Shown here: one piece after another, positions 37,108 through 45,576 of the stretch
Layout of the letters: every line of letters starts with the position of its first letter
Numbering within the stretch: position 1 is the stretch's first letter
From: Vibrio ezurae NBRC 102218
GTDB lineage: Bacteria > Pseudomonadota > Gammaproteobacteria > Enterobacterales > Vibrionaceae
Length of the DNA stretch: 64,000 bases
Assembly (NCBI RefSeq): GCF_000467185.1
Contig: NZ_BATM01000002.1
Location: forward strand, 62,001 to 126,000
Direction of reading: 5' to 3'
Notes under the pieces: model-generated
Told to the model about the DNA's origin: nothing
Databases searched by the model: none
What the model saw: only the letters and a program-made list of their open reading frames with translations
Made by a program: the position numbers and the translations under genes

Positions 37108-37167
37108 ATGATGTATTGCCTTCTTGTTCCTACTAAAAAAGAAACTGACAAACTCGATGACATCTGA
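37108..37167 (+). CDS. Short ORF overlapping the pcnB start (19 codons)
   Basis: ATG at 37108 with a well-spaced GGAG, reading MMYCLLVPTKKETDKLDDI then TGA (37165-37167). It lies in a different frame from pcnB and covers both candidate pcnB starts. It may be a leader peptide that couples or limits pcnB translation, or the remains of a true N-terminus displaced by a one-base change at the run of six As (37135-37140). Whether it is made is unknown. Confidence 0.3.
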   Translation: MMYCLLVPTKKETDKLDDI

Positions 37168-38506
37168 TTTCGATACCACTAACTCAGTTGGGAAAATAGA
37201 CCTTAACGTTTACCCAAGAGACCAGCACAATATTTCTAGAGAGCATATCAGCGAGAATGCACTCAAGGTATTGTATCGATTACAAAAAGCTGGATACGAT
37301 GCATTTTTAGTAGGGGGCGGTGTTCGTGATCTTCTTCTTGGGAAAATACCAAAAGATTTCGATATTGCCACTAATGCTACCCCAGAGCAGATTAAGCTAC
37401 TGTTTCGTAACTGCCGCTTAATCGGACGACGTTTTCGACTTGCTCACATCATCTTTGGTCGCGACATTATTGAAGTCGCCACTTTTAGAGGCCATCACCA
37501 ACAGCCCGAAAAGCAAACTTCCGTTCAATCCGAAGAAGGGATGTTATTGCGTGACAATGTGTATGGATCTATTGATGAAGATGCAGAACGTCGTGATTTC
37601 ACTATCAATGCCATGTATTACAACATCGCAGACTTTTCCATCCATGACTATGCCAACGGCATGCGTGACCTCAACGAAGGCATGGTGCGTTTAATTGGTG
37701 ATGCTGAGGTTCGCTATCGCGAAGATCCAGTGCGCATGCTTCGCGCGGTAAGATTTGCCTCAAAATTGGACATGGACATCAGCTTTGAAACCGCTGATCC
37801 AATCAACTACTTATCGCCTTTACTACAAGGCATTCCAGCGGCACGTTTGTACGAAGAATCGCTAAAACTTCTGCAATCAGGCCACGGACTGGACACTTAC
37901 GACTTATTGCGTGAATTTGGTCTATTTGAGCATTTATTCCCGCAAGTGGCTGAACTGTTTACCGAAGAAGAAAACTCTAAAACGGAACAAATGATTGATT
38001 TGGTTTTAGAGTCGACCGATCAGCGCATTGCGGAAGGCAAGCGAGTTAACCCTGCCTTTATGTTTGCCGCTATGTTGTGGTATCCAGTCGAAGCCTACGC
38101 CGAACGATTGATGAATCAGCAAGGCATGAGCCATTACGATGCCATGATGACCGCAGGCAACTACATTCTTGATGAACAAGTGCGTAGTACCGCTATCCCA
38201 CGTCGTCATACCGCCACCATCAGAGAAGTGTGGCAATTACAGTCTCGCCTTGAAAGACGTTCAGGTAAACGTGCTTTCCGCCTACTTGAATTAAACAAGT
38301 TTAGAGCTGGCTTTGACTTCTTAGAGATGCGCGGTCAAGTAGAACAAGGCGACACTCAAAAACTGGCGCAATGGTGGCATACGTTTCAACATTCAGGTCG
38401 CAACATGCGTCAAGCTATGGTGACGGATCTTGGCGCTTCAGGTAACCGCTCTGGCAGTGGTCGCCGTCGTCGTCCTGCTAAGAAAAAACCGAAGAAATCC
38501 AGTTAA
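37124..38506 (+). CDS. pcnB: Poly(A) polymerase I
   Basis: Adds 3' poly(A) tails that promote RNA decay. 460 residues from TTG 37124. The nucleotidyltransferase head has YDAFLVGGGVRDLLLGKIPKDFDIATNATPEQ with the catalytic GG...DFD, then RRFRLAHIIFG and the ERRDFTINAMYY motif; the C-terminus is a basic, low-complexity tail (GRRRRPAKKKPKKSS). Start uncertain: TTG 37124 (no ribosome site, gives MFLLKKK; E. coli pcnB likewise uses a poor AUU start and begins MF), ATG 37157 (MTSDFDTT), or entry through the overlapping short ORF that has the only good ribosome site. The stop overlaps the folK ATG by one base. Confidence 0.92.
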   Translation: MFLLKKKLTNSMTSDFDTTNSVGKIDLNVYPRDQHNISREHISENALKVLYRLQKAGYDAFLVGGGVRDLLLGKIPKDFDIATNATPEQIKLLFRNCRLIGRRFRLAHIIFGRDIIEVATFRGHHQQPEKQTSVQSEEGMLLRDNVYGSIDEDAERRDFTINAMYYNIADFSIHDYANGMRDLNEGMVRLIGDAEVRYREDPVRMLRAVRFASKLDMDISFETADPINYLSPLLQGIPAARLYEESLKLLQSGHGLDTYDLLREFGLFEHLFPQVAELFTEEENSKTEQMIDLVLESTDQRIAEGKRVNPAFMFAAMLWYPVEAYAERLMNQQGMSHYDAMMTAGNYILDEQVRSTAIPRRHTATIREVWQLQSRLERRSGKRAFRLLELNKFRAGFDFLEMRGQVEQGDTQKLAQWWHTFQHSGRNMRQAMVTDLGASGNRSGSGRRRRPAKKKPKKSS

Positions 38507-38988
38507 TGATTACTGCGTATATTGCCGTAGGCAGCAACCTAGGTGACCCAATAGCACAAGCTCAACAAGCGATTAAGAGCTTGGAGTCACTGCCCAACAG
38601 CCGCGTGATAAAAGCATCATCACTGTACAGCAGCACGCCTATGGGGCCTCAGAATCAACCTGACTACATTAATGCGGTAGTTAAGATTGAAACTGACTTA
38701 TCCCCTATCGAACTTTTGGATAACACACAAAAGATCGAAAACGAACAAGGGCGCGTGCGCAAAGAGGAACGTTGGGGGCCGAGAACACTCGACCTCGATA
38801 TTATCCTCTACGGTGATGAAGTCATTGACCTCCCTCGCTTAGTCGTACCTCACTATGGTATGAAGGTTAGAGAGTTCGTTCTTTATCCTCTGCAAGAAAT
38901 AGAATCAAACTTAATACTTCCAGACGGAAGTGCACTCAACAAACTCGTAGAGTCAGTCGATAGAAACGGTTTGCAAGTGTGGGGTTAA
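38506..38988 (+). CDS. folK: 2-amino-4-hydroxy-6-hydroxymethyldihydropteridine pyrophosphokinase
   Basis: HPPK, transfers pyrophosphate from ATP to the pterin in folate synthesis. 160 residues with the family blocks [20 protein letters not shown] and [14 protein letters not shown] (Mg-binding D-x-D). TAATG overlap with pcnB makes them a coupled pair, as in E. coli; panB follows after 28 bp. Confidence 0.95.
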   Translation: MITAYIAVGSNLGDPIAQAQQAIKSLESLPNSRVIKASSLYSSTPMGPQNQPDYINAVVKIETDLSPIELLDNTQKIENEQGRVRKEERWGPRTLDLDIILYGDEVIDLPRLVVPHYGMKVREFVLYPLQEIESNLILPDGSALNKLVESVDRNGLQVWG

Positions 38989-39016
38989 GTCCCAACTTCC
39001 AGAAAAAGGCACAGAA

Positions 39017-39811
39017 ATGAAAAAAGTAACCATTAATACGCTAATGAAGCTAAAAGAAGAAGGGCGTAAATTTGCCTCTTCAACGGCTTATGATGCAAGT
39101 TTTGCTCAACTATTTGAACAACAAGAGATGCCCGTGCTCCTCGTTGGTGACTCTTTAGGAATGGTACTGCAAGGTAAAGCTGACACACTTCCTGTTACTG
39201 TTGAAGATATTGCTTACCATACGCGCTGTGTACGTGCAGGTAGCCCAAATAGTTTGCTTATGTCTGATATGCCATTCATGAGCTATGCCACCCCTGAGCA
39301 AGCCTGTTTAGAAGCAGGTAAGCTGATGCAAGCGGGTGCAAATATGGTGAAATTAGAAGGTGGTTCTTGGCTTGCTCCTACCGTGCGCATGCTGACTGAA
39401 CGCGCTGTGCCTGTCTGTGCTCACTTAGGGTTAACACCACAATCGGTTAATATCTTTGGCGGATTTAAAGTACAAGGTCGCGATCAAGAACAAGCGGATC
39501 AAATGGTTAAAGATGCACTAGAGCTACAAGCGGCTGGCGCACAAATCATTTTACTTGAGTGTGTTCCTTCGGCATTGGCTGAACGCATTACTCAAGCGCT
39601 AAATGTACCGGTTATCGGTATTGGCGCAGGCAACGTAACCGATGGTCAAATTTTGGTTATGCACGATATGTTCGGTATTGCTGCCAACTACATGCCTAAA
39701 TTCTCTAAAAACTTCCTAGCAGAAACCGGCGATATGCGTTCAGCAGTCACTAAGTATATTACCGATGTGGAATCGGGTGCCTTCCCAGGTCCTGATCATA
39801 CCATTGCTTAG
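39017..39811 (+). CDS. panB: 3-methyl-2-oxobutanoate hydroxymethyltransferase
   Basis: Ketopantoate hydroxymethyltransferase, first committed step to pantothenate, using 5,10-methylene-THF. 264 residues, TIM barrel; Mg ligands in [13 protein letters not shown] (D) and SDMPFMSY (D), and the acid EGG/KLEGG region are intact; [21 protein letters not shown] is the C-terminal signature. AAGG ribosome site. Paired with panC 9 bp downstream. Confidence 0.96.
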   Translation: MKKVTINTLMKLKEEGRKFASSTAYDASFAQLFEQQEMPVLLVGDSLGMVLQGKADTLPVTVEDIAYHTRCVRAGSPNSLLMSDMPFMSYATPEQACLEAGKLMQAGANMVKLEGGSWLAPTVRMLTERAVPVCAHLGLTPQSVNIFGGFKVQGRDQEQADQMVKDALELQAAGAQIILLECVPSALAERITQALNVPVIGIGAGNVTDGQILVMHDMFGIAANYMPKFSKNFLAETGDMRSAVTKYITDVESGAFPGPDHTIA

Positions 39812-39820
39812 GAGCTGAAC

Positions 39821-40672
39821 ATGTTAACTGTCAATAACACTGCTGAACTTCGTCAGCAAATTCGTGCGTTTAAACAAGCAGGAAAAACCATCGGCTTTGT
39901 TCCAACCATGGGTAACTTGCACCAAGGTCATCTCACTTTAGTGCGCAAAGCGCAGCAAGTCGCAGACGTGGTTGTGGTCAGCATCTTTGTTAATCCATTG
40001 CAGTTTGGCAATCCAGAAGATTTGCAAAACTATCCAAGAACGCTACAGCAAGATCTAGCATTACTGGAAGAACAAGGTACGGCTTTGGTGTTCACTCCAA
40101 CGCCAGAGATCATCTACCCTCAAGGGCTAGACAAACACACCTTTGTGGAAGTGCCGGTACTTTCCGACATGCTAGAAGGCGCATCACGTCCAGGGCATTT
40201 CCGTGGCGTAACCACAATTGTATCCAAGCTATTTAATTTGGTTCAGCCTGACATTGCCTGCTTTGGTGAAAAAGATTTCCAACAAGTGGCAGTTATTCGC
40301 CAAATGGTTGAAGACTTGGCAATGGATATCGAAATTATTCCAGTGCCTATCGTGCGCGAAGAAAATGGTCTGGCGATGAGCTCTCGTAATAATCGCCTAA
40401 CCGAGCAAGAGCGAGCTATTGCTCCGCGCCTTGCCCAAGCCATGCACAAAATGGCCGATCATTTACTGGCTAACCCACTAGACGTTCCATCAGCGATTCA
40501 GTTTGGTGAAGCTGCGATTGTGGATGCGGAAATGAAGCCAGATGAGCTGTTTATTTGCGACGCTCGAACCCTTGGCGAGGTCAATGCCGACACTAAAGAA
40601 GCCGTCATTTTAATCGCCGCTTTCTTAGGTCAAGTGCGACTGATTGATAATGTGGTTGTAACGCTAAAATAA
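39821..40672 (+). CDS. panC: Pantothenate synthetase (pantoate-beta-alanine ligase)
   Basis: ATP-dependent condensation of pantoate and beta-alanine. 283 residues. HIGH-like site [41 protein letters not shown] and the KMSKS-like MSSRNNRLT are all present. Cotranscribed with panB; the unit ends at a strong bidirectional terminator. panD is not in the window, as usual for gammaproteobacteria with separated panD. Confidence 0.96.
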   Translation: MLTVNNTAELRQQIRAFKQAGKTIGFVPTMGNLHQGHLTLVRKAQQVADVVVVSIFVNPLQFGNPEDLQNYPRTLQQDLALLEEQGTALVFTPTPEIIYPQGLDKHTFVEVPVLSDMLEGASRPGHFRGVTTIVSKLFNLVQPDIACFGEKDFQQVAVIRQMVEDLAMDIEIIPVPIVREENGLAMSSRNNRLTEQERAIAPRLAQAMHKMADHLLANPLDVPSAIQFGEAAIVDAEMKPDELFICDARTLGEVNADTKEAVILIAAFLGQVRLIDNVVVTLK

Positions 40673-40692
40673 GCAAGCTTTAAAGCTATAAA

Positions 40693-40730
40693 AAAACAAG
40701 GGCCGCTTCATATGAAGCGGCCCTTGTTTT
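40693..40730. terminator. Bidirectional terminator between panC and the antiporter gene
   Basis: 38-bp perfect palindrome, centre TTCATATGAA (40707-40716), flanked by AAAACAAG on the left and CTTGTTTT on the right. Serves panC (+) and the convergent antiporter gene (-). Confidence 0.9.
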
Positions 40731-40751
40731 ATTTAACGGCTTATAGGTTCT

Positions 40752-42209
40752 CTATAGAACCAAAGCGGCGATCCAAGCAAATAACACCATACCAAAGTTG
40801 GCATGACAGAAGGTGGGTATCACCGAATCTCGAATATGGTCATGCTGTCCATCGGCATTTAAACCCGATGTCACCCCAAGAGAGATAGTTGACGCTGGCG
40901 AGCCCGCATCACCAAGTGCTGCTGATGCGCCCAGTAAGGCAATAGTCGCGGCTGGCGAAAAGCCTAACGATAGTGCCAATGGTACGTAAATAGGAGCAAG
41001 AATAGGTACACTGGCAAAAGAGTCACCAAAACCAATAGTAATAAACAAGCCTACCAGTAGCATCAATAATGCGCCAACGGCTTTGTTGTCACCAATCAGA
41101 GCTTTAGTGGCTTCTACGAGTGATGGTATCTCACCGGTCGCATTCAGCACCCCAGCAAAACCTGAAGCAATGGTAATAATAACGGCGATTTGCACCATCA
41201 TACGCATACCTTCAGTGAACACGTCATCTTGTTGTTGCCAAGTGAAGATCCCTGAGAAGCTCAATAGTACGAAGCCTATCATTGCGCCTAATAACAAAGA
41301 ATCAAATTCGATCTGACAGATCAAAGCGACCGCAACAGCGGCAATCACAAACATCAATTCTTTAAATTTCAGTTTTGTCGCTTCAGAACGAAACACCATT
41401 TTATTGGTAATTTCATCATCGTACTCACGAGGTTTTCGGTAAGTGATGAATACTGCAACTAGCATACCAGCAACAATACCCATTACAGGCAAGAACATTG
41501 CCTTTGGTACTTGTCCTGCTTGAACAACCAACCCATAGTCCGCACCTGATGAATTGATATTCGGTAACAGAATTTCAAACAGATAAATCGCACCAAAACC
41601 AGTTGGCAGCAATAAATAACTGACACTAATCGAACAAGCAATGATACAAGCTACAGCTCGACGGTCGATTTTAAGATGGTTAAAAACGGTAAGAAGTGGC
41701 GGGATCATGACGGGAATAAACGCAATATGAACCGGAACTGCGTTTTGCGACATAATAGATGCCAGTATGAATATTGAAAATAAACCCCATTTTAACGAGC
41801 TTGATTTTACGCCACGAGAAACCGCGCCGCTCATCTTATCCGCTAACATATCCAAAAGCCCACTGCGTGCTAATGCAACCGCAAAGGCACCGATCATTAC
41901 GTAGGTCATACCCACTTGCGCGCCTTCAGATAAATTATCATTAATCGCGCCAATCGATTCATGAATATCTAGCCCGCTATGTAAACCGCCAACAATCGCC
42001 CCGGCGATTAACGCTACAGGCACTGGTAGGCGCAGCAAACACATTGCAATCATTAAACTAATAGAAAGCAAAACAGAGTTCACTGGCAGATAACTAGGGG
42101 AAACAATGGCAACAAAGCTCACGATTGCAACGACTGCAATAGAAAGCTTCTGTAAAGGTGTGCTTTGAGTGGATACTACCGACTCATCGCTAGAAGTTGT
42201 GTGTGTCAT
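40752..42209 (-). CDS. Na+/H+ antiporter (NhaC / YuiF-type) family protein
   Basis: 485-residue inner-membrane protein with about 12 hydrophobic segments. After a Ser/Thr-rich tail (1-20) come LLRLPVPVALIAGAIVGGLHSGLD (family N-terminal domain), then the antiporter core with AVPVHIAFIPVMIPPLL, GFGDSFASVPILAPIYVPLALSLGFSP and SAALGDAGSPASTISLGVTSGLNADGQHDHIRDSVIPTF, which are typical of the Na_H_antiporter (NhaC-like) family. Ion specificity is not shown. It is the first of three genes between panC and yadH, neighbours that are adjacent in V. cholerae, so this segment looks inserted or variable. Confidence 0.75.
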   Translation of the reverse strand: MTHTTSSDESVVSTQSTPLQKLSIAVVAIVSFVAIVSPSYLPVNSVLLSISLMIAMCLLRLPVPVALIAGAIVGGLHSGLDIHESIGAINDNLSEGAQVGMTYVMIGAFAVALARSGLLDMLADKMSGAVSRGVKSSSLKWGLFSIFILASIMSQNAVPVHIAFIPVMIPPLLTVFNHLKIDRRAVACIIACSISVSYLLLPTGFGAIYLFEILLPNINSSGADYGLVVQAGQVPKAMFLPVMGIVAGMLVAVFITYRKPREYDDEITNKMVFRSEATKLKFKELMFVIAAVAVALICQIEFDSLLLGAMIGFVLLSFSGIFTWQQQDDVFTEGMRMMVQIAVIITIASGFAGVLNATGEIPSLVEATKALIGDNKAVGALLMLLVGLFITIGFGDSFASVPILAPIYVPLALSLGFSPAATIALLGASAALGDAGSPASTISLGVTSGLNADGQHDHIRDSVIPTFCHANFGMVLFAWIAALVL

Positions 42210-42445
42210 GTTGTTGTCTTTTAGTATAGATAGGCTGCCATTAAATCAACAATACTACGCCTGAGTAAATACCTTTTTTTGCAAAATAAAAATAGAACAT
42301 AAGCCGTACTCGTGAACAACATCACAATTAACAGCGGTGATCAACATATTTTCATTGACAAAACAAATGCATAGCGTTCAGGAATACGCATTATATTAAA
42401 CGATGATCTACCTTATAAAATTCTTGAATTTAACGAGCCATAAAC

Positions 42446-42476
42446 AAAAAGGATAGCCCGTTAGCTATCCTTTTTT
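42446..42476. terminator. Terminator of the YadA-like gene
   Basis: AAAAAGGATAGC (42446-42457) and GCTATCC (42464-42470) with a 6-nt loop and TTTTTT; on the minus strand it follows the YadA-like stop and has an equal T-tract. Confidence 0.85.
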
Positions 42477-42501
42477 GATTAAAGATTAAAGTCGGAGATG
42501 A

Positions 42502-43728
42502 TTACCATTCATAACCCACACCGGCACCAATTGAAACATGTTCAGAACCAGTATCGTATGCAACATTAGAGCGGGCAGTGAAGTTTTCAGTAAAGCGGAT
42601 ACCCACACCACCAGCAATCGCATTTGCATCACCAGAGTGACCTAACGCAACCGTTGTACTAATTTTGCCAACGTTGTAAGGCATAACCAAAGAACTGGTA
42701 GCAATACCTTGCGCCATTGCACCGTCCATAATTTTAGCTTGTTGTTCAAGATCCGCTCTTAAGCTTTTAATATCTTGGCTGTTTTGTTCAATGCTTTGCG
42801 TATTTTGGTCAATAGCATAAGCGTTGCTATCTATACGTGATGTATTAGACGCAATGTGCTGTGCATTGGTTGTTGAGCGAGTATCTACTGTGTTAGCTAA
42901 TTGAGTATTTGAATCAATTGCTTTGGTATTAGTAGTGATACTTTGCGCATTATTGGCTGAACGTAAATCAGCTGTTTGAGCAATTTGCGTGTTCACGTGC
43001 ACAACTTGTTGCGTTGCATCAATCACTTGGGCATTCGCCTCAGTTGCGGATTGAGCCATATCAGCTTTATCTTCCGCACGAGTTGCTGTGCTACTTACTG
43101 TTTTAATTTCATTCGCATTGTTAGCTGAACGAGTATCCGCAACTTCAGCGACTTGAGTATTCACACGTACAACTTGCTGAGTTACATCAATGGCTTGAGC
43201 ATTCGCTTCTGCTGCTAATTTAGCCATATCGGCTTTATCTTCCGCACGAGTTGCTGTACTACTTACTGTTTGAACTTCATTCGCATTGTTAGCTGAACGA
43301 GTATCTGCTGCTTCAGCAATTTGAGTATTCACATGTACAACTTGCTGAGTTACATCAATGACTTGAGCATTCGCTTCCGCTGCTAATTTAGCCATATCGG
43401 CTTTACTTTCTGCACGAGTCGCTACACCATTCACTGTTCTTATATCATTCGCGTTTGTATCTGAACGTAAGTTAGCAGTCTGAGCAATAGTTTGCGGCGT
43501 AGCTTGTGGTAATTGAGTCGGTTGCTGCATTTTTGATTTTCGTGTAGCAGTCAAATAAGTACTAACTTGTGGAGTAGTCTGTACAGCGTTGATCTTTTTG
43601 CTGTGTGATAAAACAGTGATTGAACTTGATTGATCCCCAACCTGATTGCTTTGAACAGAGTCATTTGCCAATACACCGGTTGAAATAATTGCAGATACGG
43701 CTGCAGCCACTAAAGTTAATTTTCTCAT
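42502..43728 (-). CDS. YadA-like trimeric surface protein with coiled-coil repeats
   Basis: Outer-membrane protein of the trimeric autotransporter type. From the ATG at 43728: signal peptide MRKLTLVAAAVSAIISTGVLA, a linker with Thr/Gln, a stalk, and a YadA anchor (about the last 76 residues: GAMAQGIATSSLV..., four strands, ending in the aromatic GYEW). The stalk has three 56-residue repeats (ADTRSANNAN... to VNTQ), then a 28-residue half-repeat; 56 and 28 are multiples of 7, so they keep heptad phase for a trimeric coiled coil. Short for an adhesin and without an obvious head domain. An in-frame extension to 43812 (MNRSITGMYRSF...) is possible; I prefer 43728 because it gives a clean signal peptide. 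Divergent from a CI-like regulator. No close named relative recognised. Confidence 0.75.
   Translation of the reverse strand: MRKLTLVAAAVSAIISTGVLANDSVQSNQVGDQSSSITVLSHSKKINAVQTTPQVSTYLTATRKSKMQQPTQLPQATPQTIAQTANLRSDTNANDIRTVNGVATRAESKADMAKLAAEANAQVIDVTQQVVHVNTQIAEAADTRSANNANEVQTVSSTATRAEDKADMAKLAAEANAQAIDVTQQVVRVNTQVAEVADTRSANNANEIKTVSSTATRAEDKADMAQSATEANAQVIDATQQVVHVNTQIAQTADLRSANNAQSITTNTKAIDSNTQLANTVDTRSTTNAQHIASNTSRIDSNAYAIDQNTQSIEQNSQDIKSLRADLEQQAKIMDGAMAQGIATSSLVMPYNVGKISTTVALGHSGDANAIAGGVGIRFTENFTARSNVAYDTGSEHVSIGAGVGYEW
42973..43476 (-). repeat. Three 168-bp tandem repeats in the YadA-like stalk
   Basis: Each unit encodes 56 residues beginning with A-[ND]-[LT]-R-S and containing ATRAE-[DS]-KADMA and TQQVV-[HR]-VNTQ. 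Units 2 and 3 are the closest to each other. Such repeats can expand or contract by recombination and change stalk length. Confidence 0.8.
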
Positions 43729-43871
43729 CTTCCTACGCCTTTCTTTGCTCAATTCGCTCAAGAAAAAATAATTTAAAAACGAACGATACATACCTGTTAT
43801 CGAACGATTCATCTCGAGAGCTAATATATACCCATAAATTCATTTCGCATCGTCAATAAGCGCATACATAG

Positions 43872-43954
43872 TTACCATAAATGGTAATTGCTGAATTGTG
43901 CTTTTATATCAGCAAGTTAAGTGCCATTTACCAAAAATGGATGGTTAATTAACC
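43872..43954. promoter_or_regulatory. Operator-like palindromes between the YadA-like gene and the CI-like regulator
   Basis: Site 1 (43872-43887) is TTACCATAAATGGTAA, 7-bp arms and AA centre. Site 2 (43928-43943) is a degenerate copy, 12 of 16 identical, 56 bp away. A perfect 12-bp palindrome GGTTAATTAACC (43943-43954) overlaps the end of site 2. They sit in the shared divergent promoter region, as expected for operators of the adjacent repressor-like protein. Confidence 0.6.
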
Positions 43955-44015
43955 AGATAGGATGATTTCAAAAACATGTTAGGCGTCACATTTTCTATTT
44001 TTTAAAAGGAATAAA

Positions 44016-44042
44016 ATGCGCGGATATACGTATTGGTCGTGA
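44016..44042 (+). CDS. Possible 8-codon leader ORF ahead of the CI-like regulator
   Basis: ATG 44016 with AAAAGGA at ideal spacing reads MRGYTYWS and stops at TGA, 24 bp before the regulator start. Could be a leader peptide or chance; low certainty. Confidence 0.2.
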   Translation: MRGYTYWS

Positions 44043-44066
44043 CACTTAAAACTGACAGAGGAAGGT

Positions 44067-44717
44067 ATGCAATCTACACAATCTGTTCTGGCAAAGAACA
44101 TTGAAAAACGCATGCATGATCTAAATATCCCATCGAATTTAGCGCTGGCTAAAGCATCGGGAGTGAGCCGAGTTGTCATCACCAATATTTTGCGTCATCC
44201 AGAAAAATCTATCATGGCCGATAGTGCACTGTTACTGAGCAGACACCTAAAATGTCGTATTGAATGGTTGTTGACTGGAGAGGGTCCAATAAATAGAGAG
44301 GATGAAATAGATCACCAAAGGCGTGCTGGTGCACCACTACTTTTGCTTAATGATCTAACAAATCAGAGTATTGAAAATCTCCTAGTCAAGGTATCGAAAA
44401 GTGACACTATTCCACGTTTTATGTGCCCGACAGGGAATAAGCCCAGTATTTTTACCATTTGGCAAAGTGAACCTATTGGCAAGATCAACCATGCAGGGTA
44501 TCTGTATTTTGATCACCAAAAGAAACCCGCATCGGGACAACTGGTTATCGTAAAAACAACCCCAAACTCGCCTGCTGAATACATGGAGTTTTACGCAACA
44601 TACGACAAGCAATTTTTACGTTATATAGAGAAGAATATTCCGGACGAGTTAAGAATGATCGAGTTTCAAGATAGCATGCAGATCATTGCAACATTTGAAA
44701 GCTTTGTAATTACGTAG
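44067..44717 (+). CDS. CI-like helix-turn-helix transcriptional regulator
   Basis: 216 residues. N-terminal HTH (about 8-65): LAKNIEKRMHDLNI...LAKASGVSRVVITNILRHPEKS, with the phage-repressor end CRIEWLLTGEGPI. The C-terminal half resembles the S24/LexA-CI dimerisation fold (GYLYFDHQKKPASGQLVIVKTT...EYMEFYATYDKQFLRYIEKN) but I see no clear cleavage site or catalytic Ser-Lys pair, so it is probably not self-cleaving. RBS GAGGAAGG. Divergent from the YadA-like gene and separated by palindromes it may bind. Phage origin of the family does not by itself mean a prophage; no phage genes are near. Confidence 0.75.
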   Translation: MQSTQSVLAKNIEKRMHDLNIPSNLALAKASGVSRVVITNILRHPEKSIMADSALLLSRHLKCRIEWLLTGEGPINREDEIDHQRRAGAPLLLLNDLTNQSIENLLVKVSKSDTIPRFMCPTGNKPSIFTIWQSEPIGKINHAGYLYFDHQKKPASGQLVIVKTTPNSPAEYMEFYATYDKQFLRYIEKNIPDELRMIEFQDSMQIIATFESFVIT

Positions 44718-44747
44718 AACCTCCTTGAGAATGCTTAGTTGTCTTCC

Positions 44748-44780
44748 ATAAAAAATGGCAGTTAAACTGCCATTTTTTAT
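44748..44780. terminator. Bidirectional terminator between the CI-like gene and yadH
   Basis: Perfect inverted repeat with arms ATAAAAAATGGCAGTT and AACTGCCATTTTTTAT around A 44764; T-tracts on both strands. Confidence 0.85.
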
Positions 44781-44805
44781 TTAATCATAGAGACTTAGCT
44801 ATACA

Positions 44806-45576
44806 TTAACTTCTTAAGCCAATGCCTTTATCTACAAGTCGGTAAGCAATGGCAAACAGCACCGCAACGAAGATTACAAGCACCGTAAATGAGCTCACAA
44901 TATCGACATCTGAAACACCTAAGAATCCATACCTAAAGGCATTAACCATATACACAATCGGGTTAATTTTTGACACTGCTTGCCAAAAATCAGGCAATAA
45001 ATTGATGGAATAGAAGACGCCGCCTAAATAGGTCAAGGGGGTTAGGATAAAAGTTGGAATAATCGAGATATCATCAAATGTACCCGCAAATACGGCATTG
45101 ATTAAGCCGCCTAATGAGAATACTACTGAAGTTAAAAATACCGTGGCAATGATCAGTCCCCAGTGATGCACGTTTAAATCAACAAAAAATAGTGACACTA
45201 AAGTCACTATAGTGCCGACCAATAATCCACGAACAACGCCACCCATAACAAAGCCAGCAATGATGACATAAGTGGGTACTGGGGCCACTAATAGCTCTTC
45301 AATGTTCTTTTGGAATTTTGCGCTAAAAAAAGAAGAAGCCACATTAGAATAAGAGTTAGTGATGACACTCATCATAATAAGGCCTGGTACGATGTACTCC
45401 ATATAACTAAAGCCGTTCATTTGGCCAATACGAGAGCCAATCAAATTACCAAAAATGATAAAGTAGAGCGTCATCGTAATCGCAGGTGGGACTAGCGTTT
45501 GCACCCAAATGCGAGTAAATCGATTAATTTCTTTTCTTAGTAAGCTTTTAAATGCTGTCCAATATACCGCGTACAT
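44806..45576 (-). CDS. yadH: ABC transporter permease YadH
   Basis: ABC-2 type inner-membrane subunit, 256 residues and six helices, with the ABC-2 signature region PTFILTPLTYLGGVFYSINLLPDFWQ. The ATG overlaps the yadG stop by one base (TAATG). Order can-yadG-yadH is as in E. coli and V. cholerae. Substrate of the exporter is unknown. Confidence 0.93.
   Translation of the reverse strand: MYAVYWTAFKSLLRKEINRFTRIWVQTLVPPAITMTLYFIIFGNLIGSRIGQMNGFSYMEYIVPGLIMMSVITNSYSNVASSFFSAKFQKNIEELLVAPVPTYVIIAGFVMGGVVRGLLVGTIVTLVSLFFVDLNVHHWGLIIATVFLTSVVFSLGGLINAVFAGTFDDISIIPTFILTPLTYLGGVFYSINLLPDFWQAVSKINPIVYMVNAFRYGFLGVSDVDIVSSFTVLVIFVAVLFAIAYRLVDKGIGLRS

Noticed and set aside
44067..44717. CI-like regulator as evidence of a prophage
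   Set aside because: No integrase, structural, lysis or replication genes, and no attachment-type repeats nearby; a stand-alone regulator fits better.
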